Under the pieces are notes generated by a model. That model had not been told where the DNA came from, searched no databases, and worked only from the letters and a program-made list of their open reading frames with translations. A stretch of DNA of 64,000 nt from a candidate division KSB1 bacterium (GTDB lineage: Bacteria; Zhuqueibacterota; Zhuqueibacteria; JANLFK01; Oleimicrobiaceae), in assembly GCA_024655945.1 (NCBI GenBank), contig JANLFK010000001.1, positions 524,116 through 588,115 of the forward strand, given 5' to 3'. A program made the position numbers and the translations under genes. The stretch's first letter is position 1. Each line of letters opens with the position of its first letter. Of the stretch, positions 52,416 through 61,919 are shown in pieces.

Positions 52416-53984
52416 CTACTTCGGCTCCAGCCGCACCACCGGCAGGATCATCTCCTCCATCGACGCACCCCCATGCTGCAGGCTGTCCCGGTAGTAGCTC
52501 AAGTAGTGGTGATAGTTGGTCGGATACACGAAGTAGAAATCCTCTTTGGCGATTAGGTAGTCGGTGTTCAGGCCCCGCGGCGGAAGGTTGAAGGCGGCCG
52601 GATTCCGCACGATGATCGCATTCTTCGGGTCAGCTTTGAGACTCTTGCCAAATTTGTAGCGGAGATTGGTGGAAGTCTCGCGGTCGCCGATAACCTTCGC
52701 CCCCCGCGCCACGCGAATGCTCCCATGATCGGAGGTCAGCACCACGGTCGCCCCTGCTGCCGCCAGCTCCTGCAGGGTGCGGAAGAGATGCGAGTGCTCA
52801 AACCAGGACTTGGTCAGGGAGCGGTACGCAGGCTCGTCCACCGTGATCTCCTTGAGCACCTCCGAGTCACTCCGGCTATGGGCAAGAATGTCGACAAAGT
52901 TCACCACGATAGAGACCAGCGGCAGCCCACCAAGGCTCCGCGCGTTCTTCTCCACGTTGCGCGCCTCTTCCAGGTCGAGCACCTTGATGTACTTGGCTTC
53001 CGAGCGCAGTCTCACCCCGAGCCGCGCCAGCTGCTGGTCGAGCAGCTGGCGCTCGTTCCGGTTCTGGCTCTGCTCGTCGTCCTGCCCCTTCTGCCAGAAA
53101 TCGGGGAAAAGCCTCCCCAGCTCGATGGGGAAAAGACCGCTGAAAATGGCGTTGCGGGAGTAGGGGGTCGCCGTGGGCAAAATGGAATAGTAATAGTCCG
53201 TGGTGACGTTGAAGTACGGGTACAACATTGGCTCGAGCGTCAGCCACTGGTCCAGGCGGAGGTTGTCGATCACCATGAACACGGTGTTTCTGCCGACCTT
53301 TAGCAGGGGAGCAAGGAAAGTCGACACCACGTCCACCGACAGCGGTGGTCCGTCGCCGTCGCGCATCCATGCAGGGTAATGAGTCTCCACGAAACGACCA
53401 AACTCGATGTTGCAGGTGCGCCGCTGGTCGGCCAGCGTCTGCCTGAGGCCGAGGTCGGGGTGCTGGTCCAGCTCCACTTCCCACTGGCTGAGGCGCACGT
53501 GCAGGCTTATCCATTCCCGCCAGTCGGGCGACGAGGCGATGGCAGCCGCGATCTGGGCAAACTCGGCAACATAGTCCCGTGACAGGCGCGCACTCTCAAT
53601 CTTGCGGCCTTCCAGCAGCTTCTTGCAGATGAGGAGAATCTGGCTGGGGTTGACCGGCTTGGTGAGGTAGTCGCTGATCTTCGCGCCAATGGCCTCCTCC
53701 ATCAGCGACTCCTCCTCACTCTTGGTGACCATTACCACGGGCAGGGATGGTCTGAGCTCCTTCATGCGCGAAAGCGCCGAAAGGCCATCCATGCCGTTCA
53801 GCATCTCATCGAGCAGGACAAGGTCAAACTCCTGCCGCCTGATGAGCTCGATGCCGTCCTCGGCGTTGGCTACCGGGGTGACGGCAAACCCTTTGCTCTC
53901 CAAGAAGAGAATGTGCGGACGGAGCAGTTCGATCTCGTCGTCCACCCAGAGAATCTTGCCCTTTTTCTCGCCCTGCGTTGCCAC
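52416..53984 (-). CDS. porX: PorX-type response regulator with PglZ/alkaline-phosphatase-like effector
   Basis: A 522-residue protein. The receiver domain (about 8-125) has the acidic pair in VDDE, phosphoacceptor Asp59 in LVLLDEML and Lys109 in LTKPV. The rest is a PglZ domain of the alkaline phosphatase superfamily, with the metal and nucleophile motifs MVIDNLRLDQW, TATPYSRNAIFSG (Thr) and LTSDHGS. This architecture is that of PorX, which with the kinase PorY and an ECF sigma controls type IX secretion genes in Bacteroidota. No histidine kinase lies next to it. A promoter-like element is at 54023-54051. It may head the tsaE-tsaB-rimI-accD-surE-guaA-glmS run. Confidence 0.93.
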   Translation of the reverse strand: MATQGEKKGKILWVDDEIELLRPHILFLESKGFAVTPVANAEDGIELIRRQEFDLVLLDEMLNGMDGLSALSRMKELRPSLPVVMVTKSEEESLMEEAIGAKISDYLTKPVNPSQILLICKKLLEGRKIESARLSRDYVAEFAQIAAAIASSPDWREWISLHVRLSQWEVELDQHPDLGLRQTLADQRRTCNIEFGRFVETHYPAWMRDGDGPPLSVDVVSTFLAPLLKVGRNTVFMVIDNLRLDQWLTLEPMLYPYFNVTTDYYYSILPTATPYSRNAIFSGLFPIELGRLFPDFWQKGQDDEQSQNRNERQLLDQQLARLGVRLRSEAKYIKVLDLEEARNVEKNARSLGGLPLVSIVVNFVDILAHSRSDSEVLKEITVDEPAYRSLTKSWFEHSHLFRTLQELAAAGATVVLTSDHGSIRVARGAKVIGDRETSTNLRYKFGKSLKADPKNAIIVRNPAAFNLPPRGLNTDYLIAKEDFYFVYPTNYHHYLSYYRDSLQHGGASMEEMILPVVRLEPK

Positions 53985-54022
53985 CTTCGCCCTCGCGCAA
54001 GATAGCCTTCAGTTTGTTGATA

Positions 54023-54051
54023 AACTTAACGAATCTTCCGGAGTAAATCAA
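54023..54051 (-). promoter_or_regulatory. Candidate promoter for porX and following genes
   Basis: Minus strand: -35 TTGATT (54046-54051), 17-nt spacer, -10 TAAGTT (54023-54028). It lies in the 93-nt, locally AT-rich gap between the ABC permease stop and the porX ATG. Confidence 0.42.
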
Positions 54052-54077
54052 TACTTTTTTGGGGACGAAAGAGAGGC

Positions 54078-55403
54078 TCACTCGTAGCGCAGGGCCTGCA
54101 CAGGGTCAACGCGCGCGGCGCGCCGCGCAGGGAAGAGCCCAGCCACCACGCTCACCGCCAAGGCAAACGCTACCTCGCCGGCCACCAACCACCAGGGTAT
54201 GTAGAAGAAGTTAACCTCCGCCGCTGCCTGCTTGAGGAGGAAGTGGTTCGCCACAGCATTGGCCACGATGGTCACCAGCCACCCCAAAACGAGCCCGCCC
54301 AAGCCCCCCATGAGCCCGATGGCCGCCGACTCTGCCACAAACAGCAGCTTCACCTCTGCAGAGGTGGCGCCTACCGCCTTCATGATGCCGATTTCCTTGT
54401 AGCGTTCCAGGACCGACATGACCATGGTATTGACGATGCCGAGTGCTGCCACCACCAGGGCAACCGTGCCCACCGCGCCAAGCAAGGCATCGAAGACGAG
54501 AAACCCCTTCTTCAGCTCTTTCAGCTCATTGAGCACGGTGAAGGTGCCATAGCCCATGGCCTCGAAGGTCTCCACCAATGGCTCGACCATCTCCACACTG
54601 GCCGCGCGCACATACACGGCGGGATACCCCCCGCCAGCTTGGAATCCCCCTAAGAGGTCGAACAGGGATCCAATGGCGCCAAGGCGTTCTTTCAATCCTT
54701 GCGGCATGACCAAGGTGGCCATGCCCGCAGGCCCAAACTCCTCGTGTTGCCACACACCCACCAATGTAGCCTGTGTAAGCTTCGGCACCAGCACTTCTTC
54801 CGCCTTGGGCGGGCCGCTCGAAGAGAAAAGTCGCAGCAGAGCGGAGGGGTCCAGGCCCGCTGCCACGAGTTCCACCGTGCTGCCCACCAGCGAGTCGGGG
54901 CGCTGGAAGCCCATGCGGCGCAGCACATGGTCCGCGCACGCGATTTCCGCAGCCGCGTCCGAGGCAAAGAAGCGTCCCCAGGTCATTTCCTTGTACGGAG
55001 CATATCGTCCGACCGTGACCGGCATCACCTGTGCCATTGTCTGGCGCTCGCGCCCTCCCACGCGCAACCGTACCGGGACGACCACTTCTGGATAGGCCAT
55101 CTCCACGCCGGGAAGCGAGGCAACAAGACTCACGACGCTGTCGGTGAGCGCCTTGCTCTCTCCACTTGTCTGGGTTTCCCACAGGCCGTTCATAGCCGCA
55201 TGGCGCGGCAGCACACGAATGGCGGCAAAAGCGTCCAGCTTCGCGAGCGCTTCGCCGACGTTTTTCTGCATGCCGGTACCAAAAGAGACCATCGAGACCA
55301 GAGCACCTATGCCGATGGTCACCCCGCAGGTGGTCAGCGCGGCGCGCAAGGGGTTACGCCTGAGGTTGCCGCACGCAAGCCGCATGATGTCGCGCACGTT
55401 CAT
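54078..55403 (-). CDS. ABC transporter permease, MacB/FtsX type
   Basis: A 441-residue membrane protein with the MacB topology. One N-terminal helix (ALTTCGVTIGIGALVSMVSF) is followed by a large periplasmic MacB_PCD domain (about 45-290). Three C-terminal FtsX helices follow (FDALLGAVGTVALVVAALGIVNTMVM, AAIGLMGGLGGLVLGWLVTIV, WLVAGEVAFALAVSVVAGLFPA). The end RRAARVDPVQALRYE is typical. Such proteins do not move substrates through the membrane but transmit ATPase motion to the periplasm, for lipoprotein handling or efflux. The ATG overlaps the stop of the ATPase gene by 4 nt. Confidence 0.94.
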   Translation of the reverse strand: MNVRDIMRLACGNLRRNPLRAALTTCGVTIGIGALVSMVSFGTGMQKNVGEALAKLDAFAAIRVLPRHAAMNGLWETQTSGESKALTDSVVSLVASLPGVEMAYPEVVVPVRLRVGGRERQTMAQVMPVTVGRYAPYKEMTWGRFFASDAAAEIACADHVLRRMGFQRPDSLVGSTVELVAAGLDPSALLRLFSSSGPPKAEEVLVPKLTQATLVGVWQHEEFGPAGMATLVMPQGLKERLGAIGSLFDLLGGFQAGGGYPAVYVRAASVEMVEPLVETFEAMGYGTFTVLNELKELKKGFLVFDALLGAVGTVALVVAALGIVNTMVMSVLERYKEIGIMKAVGATSAEVKLLFVAESAAIGLMGGLGGLVLGWLVTIVANAVANHFLLKQAAAEVNFFYIPWWLVAGEVAFALAVSVVAGLFPARRAARVDPVQALRYE

Positions 55404-56098
55404 AGCAGGAGCTCCTCGCCGACAATGCGGCCGTAGGAGAGCCGCACGATGCGCTGCGCAACTCGCCGGGCCATGGGCTCGTCGTGAGTGACCAGGATGA
55501 CAGTCTTGCCTTCGCTCCTGTGCAGGTCAGCCAAAAGGTTGATGATTTCGGCTGCCGTGGAGCTGTCGAGGTTTCCCGTAGGCTCATCGGCAAGGAGCAG
55601 CTCCGGCCCGTTGGCAAGTGCGCGCGCCATGGCGGTACGTTGCAATTCCCCTCCGGAGAGCTCGCCCGGCCGGTGGTGGAGGCGCTCACCCAGCCCCAGC
55701 GCGCCGAGCAGCTCTCGTGCCCGCTGCCTGCGTGGGAGCGGTGGCGCACCGGCAAAGATCAGCGGCAGCGCGACGTTTTCCTCTGCGGTGAATGCTGGAA
55801 TGAGGTTGAACGCCTGAAACACCATTCCCACCACCCGCTTGCGGTGCTCGGCGAGCGCCCGCTCAGGCAGGAGAGCGAGGTCGCGGCCCCCTACGATAAT
55901 TTGACCGGAAGTGGGCCTGTCCAGACCCGCGATGAGATTGAGCAGTGTCGTCTTGCCGGAACCAGAGCTACCCACCACGGCCACAAACTCGCCCCGTCGC
56001 ACCTCCATGCTCACGCAGTCCACGGCCTTCACCACCGCCTGTCCCATGCGGTAGAACCGACAAACCCTCTTCAGCACGACGATACTCTCGCTCTCCAT
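55400..56098 (-). CDS. ABC transporter ATP-binding protein, MacB/LolD type
   Basis: A 232-residue ATPase. The ATG at 56098 has AAGGAGACC upstream; an ATG six codons earlier is weaker. Walker A is GSSGSGKTTLL, the signature is LSGGELQRTAMARAL, Walker B is ELLLADEPTGNLD and the H-loop is VTHDEP. The PTGNLDS motif is typical of the MacB/LolD/FtsE group. It overlaps the permease gene by 4 nt (ATGA) and lies 68 nt after the cyclase gene. Confidence 0.96.
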   Translation of the reverse strand: MESESIVVLKRVCRFYRMGQAVVKAVDCVSMEVRRGEFVAVVGSSGSGKTTLLNLIAGLDRPTSGQIIVGGRDLALLPERALAEHRKRVVGMVFQAFNLIPAFTAEENVALPLIFAGAPPLPRRQRARELLGALGLGERLHHRPGELSGGELQRTAMARALANGPELLLADEPTGNLDSSTAAEIINLLADLHRSEGKTVILVTHDEPMARRVAQRIVRLSYGRIVGEELLL

Positions 56099-56166
56099 GG
56101 GTCTCCTTGGGTACATAACCTGTGGGCCGGAGAAGTGCTCTCAGCGCTGCCTGAGGGAGAGGTCAG

Positions 56167-58311
56167 CTACTTCTCCCGGAAATCGTACACACCATCCCAA
56201 CCCTCGGCGGGCGGGTTCTGGATGCAGTCCAGGCAGCGCTGAGTGTACAACCGCGAAGGGCCATCGGAGGGGAAGTAGCGCAGCACGCGGCGAAACTCCT
56301 TGAGAGCCTGATACCACTGCCGCTGGCGATAGGCATTGAGCCCGCGGGTGTAGGTGTCGATTATCAGGTCCTGCTCGATCCACGGCACGCTGTCCATGCC
56401 GCGCAGCTCGTAGATGCGAACCGGTTTCTTCTTCCCCACCACGCGGACAATGTCTAACTCGCGCGCGATCGCCTTGGTCCCCGCCTCCCGGTAAGTTCGC
56501 TCGCCGATGATGATGGTGGTCTGGTAGAACTTGTTAGCTCCCTCCAGGCGCGAAGCCAGGTTTACCTCGTCGCCGATCACGGTGTAGTCGAAGAGCTGGG
56601 CCGAGCCCAGGTTGCCGACGATCATCTGCCCGGTGTTTATGCCTATGCCCATCTGAAAGTACTCGCAGCGCGCATCAGACCATCGCTTTTGCAGGGTGCG
56701 CAGCTCTTTGACCATCTCCACCGCCGTGCGACAGGCCCGTTCGGCGTGGTCGGCAAAGTAGTACGGCGCACCAAAGAGCGCCATGATTTGGTCCCCCACA
56801 AACTTGTCCAGGGTGCCGTCGTGCCGGAAGATGACTTCCACCATGAGCGTGAAGTACTGCGACAGGTTGTGGACGATCTCCTCTGGCTGGTGATGCTCCA
56901 CGTAGCGTGTGAAGCCGCGGATATCGGAGAAGAGCACGGTGAGCTCCTTGCGCTCGCCGCCGAACTTGGGGAGCTCGCCGTCTTCCAGCATCTTGTCCAC
57001 GACACTGCGGGCCACATAGTGCTGGAAGGTCTGGCGATAGAAGCGCTTGGCCCGCCGCTCGGCAGCCACCAGATGCACGGTGTTGGCGATGTAGCTGGCC
57101 CCGATGCTCAGGATCGGAGCCACCAGGGGCATGATGAGCCGCGCGCTCACGAAGAGGTGCAGGCCGAAGCCCACCACTGCCGCCACCAGCAGCACAATCG
57201 CCACTAAGCCGAACATCGGCCGCAACAGGCGCGCCACCAGCCCGGCCATGATAGCAAGGCCCAGGAGAAACGCTACCTGTGCCCCAAAAGGCATAGTGGC
57301 CAAGTAGTCGCCCCGGAGCATGGTGTCGATGGCGTTGGCGTGCATCTCCACCCCAGGCATTTTCAACCGCCTCCCCCCGAACTCAAAAAACGGGGTCAGC
57401 TTGTTGTCGCCAAGCTCCTCTGCCGAAGCGCCGATGAGCACAATCTTGCCGCGGAAAGGACTCTCGCCAAAGTCCAGCGACTGCAGGGCGTCCTTGCCCG
57501 CCCGCTTGAAGAGTTCCATGTAGTCCACGTCGGCATCGCCACGCAACTGGAACTCTGCGTCATCTAAGACATCAGCCAATGAGTAGGTGGGGAAGGTGCC
57601 TGCCGGTCCGCGGAAGTTGATGAGCATGGTGTTGGCGCCGTGTTTCTTGATCCGCCTGCTGCCGACCACCAGCTCGCGCGCATTTTCCGGGTCTAACTTG
57701 CTGGGAGGGACTCCCTCAAGCAAACTCACAACCTGGACTGCCAATGAGTACCAGGTCTTTTTCTGCGCAGAGACGAAAAGTAGATAGCGGCGCAAGAAGC
57801 CGTCCGCATCGTGGTCATAGTTGACGATGCCGGTGCGCGCAGCGGCGCTTGCGAGGGTGGCGAAGGGCTTCAGGACGTACGAGGAGATGATGCCCCGCGG
57901 GCCTTGGTCGTACACCACCTTGGCGGCAAGCACCACATTGCCAGCCTCACGCACGGCCTGCGCAAATTCCGCGTCCTCCTCAGGTTTGCTACCGGAGGGC
58001 TCGGTGAACTCGATATCCAAGACGATGAGACGGGCCCCGGCCTCCTTCAAGTTGCGCACCGCACGCGCGAAGTAGGATCGTGGGTAAGGCCAGGTCCCAG
58101 GCACACTGGCAAAAGCCTCGTCGTCGACCGCCACCACGGTAATCTGCGTGTCGGGATAGACCAGCGGCCCGCGCAGGGCAAAGCGGGCGTCGACGGTTCG
58201 CAGCTCAAGATTCTGGAAAACGGGGACGACGCTCACCAGCAGGGCAGCACCTGCGGCGAGCAGTGCAAGCAACGAAGTGACGACCCACCTATTCCTGAGC
58301 AGCCCCTTCAC
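56167..58311 (-). CDS. CHASE2-domain adenylate/guanylate cyclase
   Basis: A 714-residue sensor enzyme. One N-terminal helix (about 11-31) is followed by an extracytoplasmic CHASE2 domain (about 35-340: LRTVDARFALRG, VVAVDDEAFASV, GKIVLIGASAEELGD). Three transmembrane helices follow (about 345-425), then a class III cyclase domain with both metal aspartates (LFSDIRGFT, FVGDQIMALFG), GIGINTGQMIVGNLGS and YTVIGDEVNLASRL. The Lys in LDKFVGD favours ATP as substrate. A short TPR-like tail ends the protein. The ATG overlaps the stop of the small Cys protein (ATGA). CHASE2 cyclases often neighbour FecR proteins; one lies 2.9 kb upstream in the same run. Confidence 0.94.
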   Translation of the reverse strand: MKGLLRNRWVVTSLLALLAAGAALLVSVVPVFQNLELRTVDARFALRGPLVYPDTQITVVAVDDEAFASVPGTWPYPRSYFARAVRNLKEAGARLIVLDIEFTEPSGSKPEEDAEFAQAVREAGNVVLAAKVVYDQGPRGIISSYVLKPFATLASAAARTGIVNYDHDADGFLRRYLLFVSAQKKTWYSLAVQVVSLLEGVPPSKLDPENARELVVGSRRIKKHGANTMLINFRGPAGTFPTYSLADVLDDAEFQLRGDADVDYMELFKRAGKDALQSLDFGESPFRGKIVLIGASAEELGDNKLTPFFEFGGRRLKMPGVEMHANAIDTMLRGDYLATMPFGAQVAFLLGLAIMAGLVARLLRPMFGLVAIVLLVAAVVGFGLHLFVSARLIMPLVAPILSIGASYIANTVHLVAAERRAKRFYRQTFQHYVARSVVDKMLEDGELPKFGGERKELTVLFSDIRGFTRYVEHHQPEEIVHNLSQYFTLMVEVIFRHDGTLDKFVGDQIMALFGAPYYFADHAERACRTAVEMVKELRTLQKRWSDARCEYFQMGIGINTGQMIVGNLGSAQLFDYTVIGDEVNLASRLEGANKFYQTTIIIGERTYREAGTKAIARELDIVRVVGKKKPVRIYELRGMDSVPWIEQDLIIDTYTRGLNAYRQRQWYQALKEFRRVLRYFPSDGPSRLYTQRCLDCIQNPPAEGWDGVYDFREK

Positions 58312-58598
58312 TCCAGCTCCGTCAGGTCTGTGGGAAGACCTGCTCTGCCATCCCCTGGCACGGTTTCCCCGGGCATGGGCTCATGCGCTTTGCGGCCGTA
58401 GACCTTGCGGTAGGCGCGGCAGAATGGACAGAGCCTCTCCTCTACCTTGCACACCAAGGCGAACGCTAGGCCGCGCTGCCTCTTGTGCGCTTGGCGGCAC
58501 AACGTACCGTGCACGCACACCGCGGCCAACATGCGGTGCAGCCTGCTGTACTCGCCACCAGCCTCATTTGTGCTCCCATGCAAAGTTTGCGAGGACAT
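58308..58598 (-). CDS. Small Cys-rich protein coupled to the CHASE2 cyclase
   Basis: A 96-residue protein. GGAGG lies nine bases before the ATG, and the stop overlaps the cyclase start (ATGA), so it is probably translated. It has Cys residues at CVHGTLC, one isolated Cys and CPFC, possibly a zinc or redox site, and a basic centre followed by an acidic C-terminal tail (PGDGRAGLPTDLTELE). There is no signal peptide or transmembrane helix. I do not recognise a family. Its fixed position suggests a cytoplasmic partner of the cyclase or simply a translational leader for it. Confidence 0.5.
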   Translation of the reverse strand: MSSQTLHGSTNEAGGEYSRLHRMLAAVCVHGTLCRQAHKRQRGLAFALVCKVEERLCPFCRAYRKVYGRKAHEPMPGETVPGDGRAGLPTDLTELE

Positions 58599-58756
58599 CG
58601 CCCTGTGCCTCCATGCCGAAACGGCAGCCGAGAAACACTCTCGCTGCCGCTCGCATCATCGCCAGGTGGGGGTGTCATGCACGGGCTTCAACCCCATGCT
58701 GCCCTGACTTCTCGCCGCCTCACTGCCTGCTCATCCCACTGGGTCGCCGCCTGCCC

Positions 58757-61177
58757 TCAGAAGCGCTTTTCCACGCGCAGGCGCGCGAGGAGGTCGTCAT
58801 ACGATGGACGCGGCGAGCCATCCGCGTTGATGCCGCGGTCGATAAAGTTGATGTAGGACAGATCAAGGTGCAAGAAGAGCGATGGCACCGGTCGGTACAC
58901 CGCGCCCAGCAGGTAGCTGGTCTTGTTGTACTTGATGGTTCCGTCAGTGCCAATCAGACCGTGCGCCGATATCCGCCGCACGCTGCCGTTGAGCACCAGT
59001 TGTTCGCCAAGCAGGCGGTATTCGGCACCGAGGTCTCCCATCTTGAAATTGAACTGGCTCGTCCCTCCCAGCGCCTCGTTGTCGTTCCAAGCATAGTTGA
59101 CCGTGGTCACCAGCGGCACGTTCCACTTGCTGCGCAGGGAGAGTACGCGCATGGCGGTGCTGACGTCGCTCGCATAGCCGCCAACGAGCCGCCTGCTCGC
59201 CAGACGGTCGGCGCGATCTGAGGTGATCCAATTGAGGCTGGCCGTATGCCGCAGGTCGAATAGCTCAAAATCCTGCGCCAGCTGCACCATGTAGTCCTGC
59301 GTCAGGTTGTTCTCCCCGATGGCAAAGGTATCGGCCTGGGCCGCGTAGAGGGAATCGACTCCGTTGTCGCGCAGCCGGCGACGATAGTCGACGCTCACGC
59401 GCGGCAGGCCCTTGCCCGGAAAGTACGAGAGTGCAACACTGAACGTGGTCAGATCCAGCGCCGGCTGACCATTGTCCCTGGAGAAATTATCCTGGTAGCG
59501 CTCCATCCCCAGTGTGCAGAAGAGTTGGTTGCGGAAGAGCCGTACCCGGTCCGATGCGTACCACCCGCGAATATCCCTCCGGAGGAAGGTATTGCCCAGC
59601 GAGTAGTACTCCGCACCTATGGACTTGTAACCGATGCGTATCAGGTTTCCGAGGTAGTTCAAGCGCAGGGTCACGTTGTAGGCCAGCGAGCTGAGATGCC
59701 GCGGGTCGATGGGCGTGGTGCTATCGTTGATGATCAGCAGCTTCTCGAATTGCTTGGGGTCAACCGGGATGTCCTCGCCAAAGATGGAGTCGATCCTGGC
59801 CTTGCTGAGGGAGCCGGGCAAGGTGTTCATGGTGGTCATGCTCATGGCGGCTGCAGCCTGCAGCTCGATGCGGCGCTTGTCCAGCGCTATGTAAAGGTCC
59901 GGCCCGACCACCACATTGTCGCGCGCAGAAGGTCCCCAGACCACCGAGAGGGTATCGTCTTTGACCTTGAGGAAATTCAGGCCAATGAGAAATCGGTTGG
60001 GCCGGCCAAGGCTGGGGCGGAAGCCGTAGAGCATCTGGCGATAAGTGCCGAAGCGCCGCACCCCGGTGGAGTCTCCAAGGCCCTCCACAGCCCGGTAGGT
60101 CTGGCCGTAGACGATGTCCACATTGACCACCCCCGTATGCAGGTAGCCGTACACGCCGCGCACCCGCTTGCCCCATAGCACCAGGTCGTTGAAACGCGGG
60201 GTCGCGTCACCCACTTGCACGCCCAGCCAGGGGAGATCCAAGCGGAGAGAGTACCGGTTCCTGGGTTGGGCATTTTTCTTCTCGCGCGAGGTCAAGAAGA
60301 GGTCGGTGCGATAGCTCAAGGCCCCATACTGGCCAGCCAATGACACGCCGGTCTGGTAGGTCTCTTCGGTAATGGAGCTCACATCCTCGTAGCGCAGGTC
60401 CGCATAGACGCGTCCGCTGAGTTCCCTGGCTGCGCCAGCCACCCCTCCAGAAGTAATTACAAAGCTCACCTTGGCCGGCTGCAAGGGACGACCGTTGCGA
60501 TCGGCACCTCTGAGCTCGGCGGTATGTCTGCCTGGAGGCAATCGCTTTGGCACAAAGGTGACCAGGGCGCTGCTCACTTCGGCCCGCTTGGTCACGTCGC
60601 GGTCGTCCAGCAGCAGACGGTAGCTACTGGAGTCAACCTGGGCGGGGTCGCCGCGCAAGGAAAAGGCCACGACCACCTCCTGGGCCGCCACTCTCTCCTC
60701 TGGCTGGGGGCTCAACACCATGAGCTCCAGCTCCGAGTAGCTTACCTTCGGCCGGACCTCCGGCTTGGTCGGCCGCTCGCTCACCAGCACCTGCAGGGGC
60801 TCGTAGTAGGGATTGAACTCAGGATAAGTGAGGATGGTCTCTGCGTCCAGCACCACCGAGATGAAGTATTCGATGCGCGGCGCCACCACATCCCGGGCAG
60901 GGATCTCCCCCACCCATTGATCGACCCCCTCCCGCATCTCGACGTAGCGGTACCCCTGCTCCTCCGGTCGGCGGTAGTAGATCCGCGCCTCCAGGGCCCT
61001 TTGGGGCGTGCCCTCGATCTTGATAGCCAACTCAACGGGTTCGCCGGCGAACGCGCTGGTCACCGGCAGGTGCACCACCCGGGCCTGAAGGTCCGCCTGC
61101 GCCTGGGCCGTCGCCGTTGCCAAGAAGCTCAGCGCCATGCAGAGGAGGCCTAGTGCTAAGGAGCCGAACTTTCTCAT
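58757..61177 (-). CDS. Large outer-membrane beta-barrel protein with N-terminal Ig-like domains
   Basis: An 806-residue exported protein. The ATG at 61177 is chosen for its GGAAGGAA site and the following signal peptide (ending ATATAQAQA). Residues about 25-250 form two Ig-like beta domains (AGEPVELAIKIEG, PGRHTAELRGADRNG). The remainder is a long series of amphipathic strands (SYRTDLFLTSREK, YGYLHTGVVNVDIVYGQ, LFLHLDLSYINFIDRG) ending in LRVEKRF, with terminal Phe. It looks like a 20-strand or larger outer-membrane barrel, but not a TonB receptor, since no plug domain is seen. It lies 22 nt after the FecR-domain gene, with which it is probably co-expressed. Confidence 0.78.
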   Translation of the reverse strand: MRKFGSLALGLLCMALSFLATATAQAQADLQARVVHLPVTSAFAGEPVELAIKIEGTPQRALEARIYYRRPEEQGYRYVEMREGVDQWVGEIPARDVVAPRIEYFISVVLDAETILTYPEFNPYYEPLQVLVSERPTKPEVRPKVSYSELELMVLSPQPEERVAAQEVVVAFSLRGDPAQVDSSSYRLLLDDRDVTKRAEVSSALVTFVPKRLPPGRHTAELRGADRNGRPLQPAKVSFVITSGGVAGAARELSGRVYADLRYEDVSSITEETYQTGVSLAGQYGALSYRTDLFLTSREKKNAQPRNRYSLRLDLPWLGVQVGDATPRFNDLVLWGKRVRGVYGYLHTGVVNVDIVYGQTYRAVEGLGDSTGVRRFGTYRQMLYGFRPSLGRPNRFLIGLNFLKVKDDTLSVVWGPSARDNVVVGPDLYIALDKRRIELQAAAAMSMTTMNTLPGSLSKARIDSIFGEDIPVDPKQFEKLLIINDSTTPIDPRHLSSLAYNVTLRLNYLGNLIRIGYKSIGAEYYSLGNTFLRRDIRGWYASDRVRLFRNQLFCTLGMERYQDNFSRDNGQPALDLTTFSVALSYFPGKGLPRVSVDYRRRLRDNGVDSLYAAQADTFAIGENNLTQDYMVQLAQDFELFDLRHTASLNWITSDRADRLASRRLVGGYASDVSTAMRVLSLRSKWNVPLVTTVNYAWNDNEALGGTSQFNFKMGDLGAEYRLLGEQLVLNGSVRRISAHGLIGTDGTIKYNKTSYLLGAVYRPVPSLFLHLDLSYINFIDRGINADGSPRPSYDDLLARLRVEKRF

Positions 61178-61199
61178 GCGCAATGTTCCTTCCATGGAC

Positions 61200-61886
61200 T
61201 CAGCGTGGGTTGTACCGGATGAGGAGGTAGCGCTTTGCGCCGCTCTCGTCACGAAACTCGACGCGCAACATGCCTTCTTCGGCCTGGACGTTTACACCTG
61301 TTTCGCCCCAGTCGGGCACATTTTGCGAGCCAGACGCCTGTGGTGGGGTGTCCCGCCCCATGGTGCCAGTCTGGCCAGAGCCGACCAGAACGCTGCCCAG
61401 GCTATTCATCAGTTCCACTATGCCGTCCAAGACGATGGCCGTCGCTGACCCATCCTCAGCCACCAGCAGGTAGAACTCGGTACCTTTCACCGCCGCGACA
61501 CCGGAGGGAGTCTCCAGCCGATAGCCGCCTCCTCCCTTGGTGATCTTGGCCCACAGTTCGCCGGCGCCGACGGTCAGCCGCTTGCTTACCGTGCCTGCCT
61601 GTCGCTCGCCTTCTAAGCTAATCTCCGTGTCGGAGCGAATCTTGAGCAGACTCTTGTCGTCGGTGAAAATGAGGGTGGCTAAGGAGTTCTCGCCGGTGCG
61701 TATGCGGGCGCCGGAGCTGAGCCGCGTGCCCCGGGCAGCGGGCTTCCATCGCTGCTCGGCCGGGGTGCCAATTTCCACCTTCCCGGTGCTCTTCAGAATC
61801 ACGGCGATGTCCCGGGCAGCGTCAGCAAAGGCAAGGCTGACGAGAAACACAACTCCTAAGGTCCCAAGCGCTCTCTTCCAGCACAT
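61200..61886 (-). CDS. Exported FecR-domain protein
   Basis: A 228-residue periplasmic protein: signal peptide (about 1-23) and a FecR beta domain (GKVEIGTPAEQRWKPAARGTRL, GARIRTGENSLATLIFTDDKSLLKI, LTVGAGELWAKI, TPSGVAAVKGTEF). Stand-alone FecR domains like this lack the anti-sigma N-terminus of true FecR and are thought to bind carbohydrate or peptidoglycan. The C-terminal 50 residues form a separate small beta unit (VNVQAEEGMLRVEFRDE). Upstream by 33 nt is an exported unknown, and downstream by 22 nt the large barrel. Confidence 0.88.
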   Translation of the reverse strand: MCWKRALGTLGVVFLVSLAFADAARDIAVILKSTGKVEIGTPAEQRWKPAARGTRLSSGARIRTGENSLATLIFTDDKSLLKIRSDTEISLEGERQAGTVSKRLTVGAGELWAKITKGGGGYRLETPSGVAAVKGTEFYLLVAEDGSATAIVLDGIVELMNSLGSVLVGSGQTGTMGRDTPPQASGSQNVPDWGETGVNVQAEEGMLRVEFRDESGAKRYLLIRYNPR

Positions 61887-61919
61887 CGTTCACCTCACCA
61901 CTTGCTCAACGCCGCGCGG

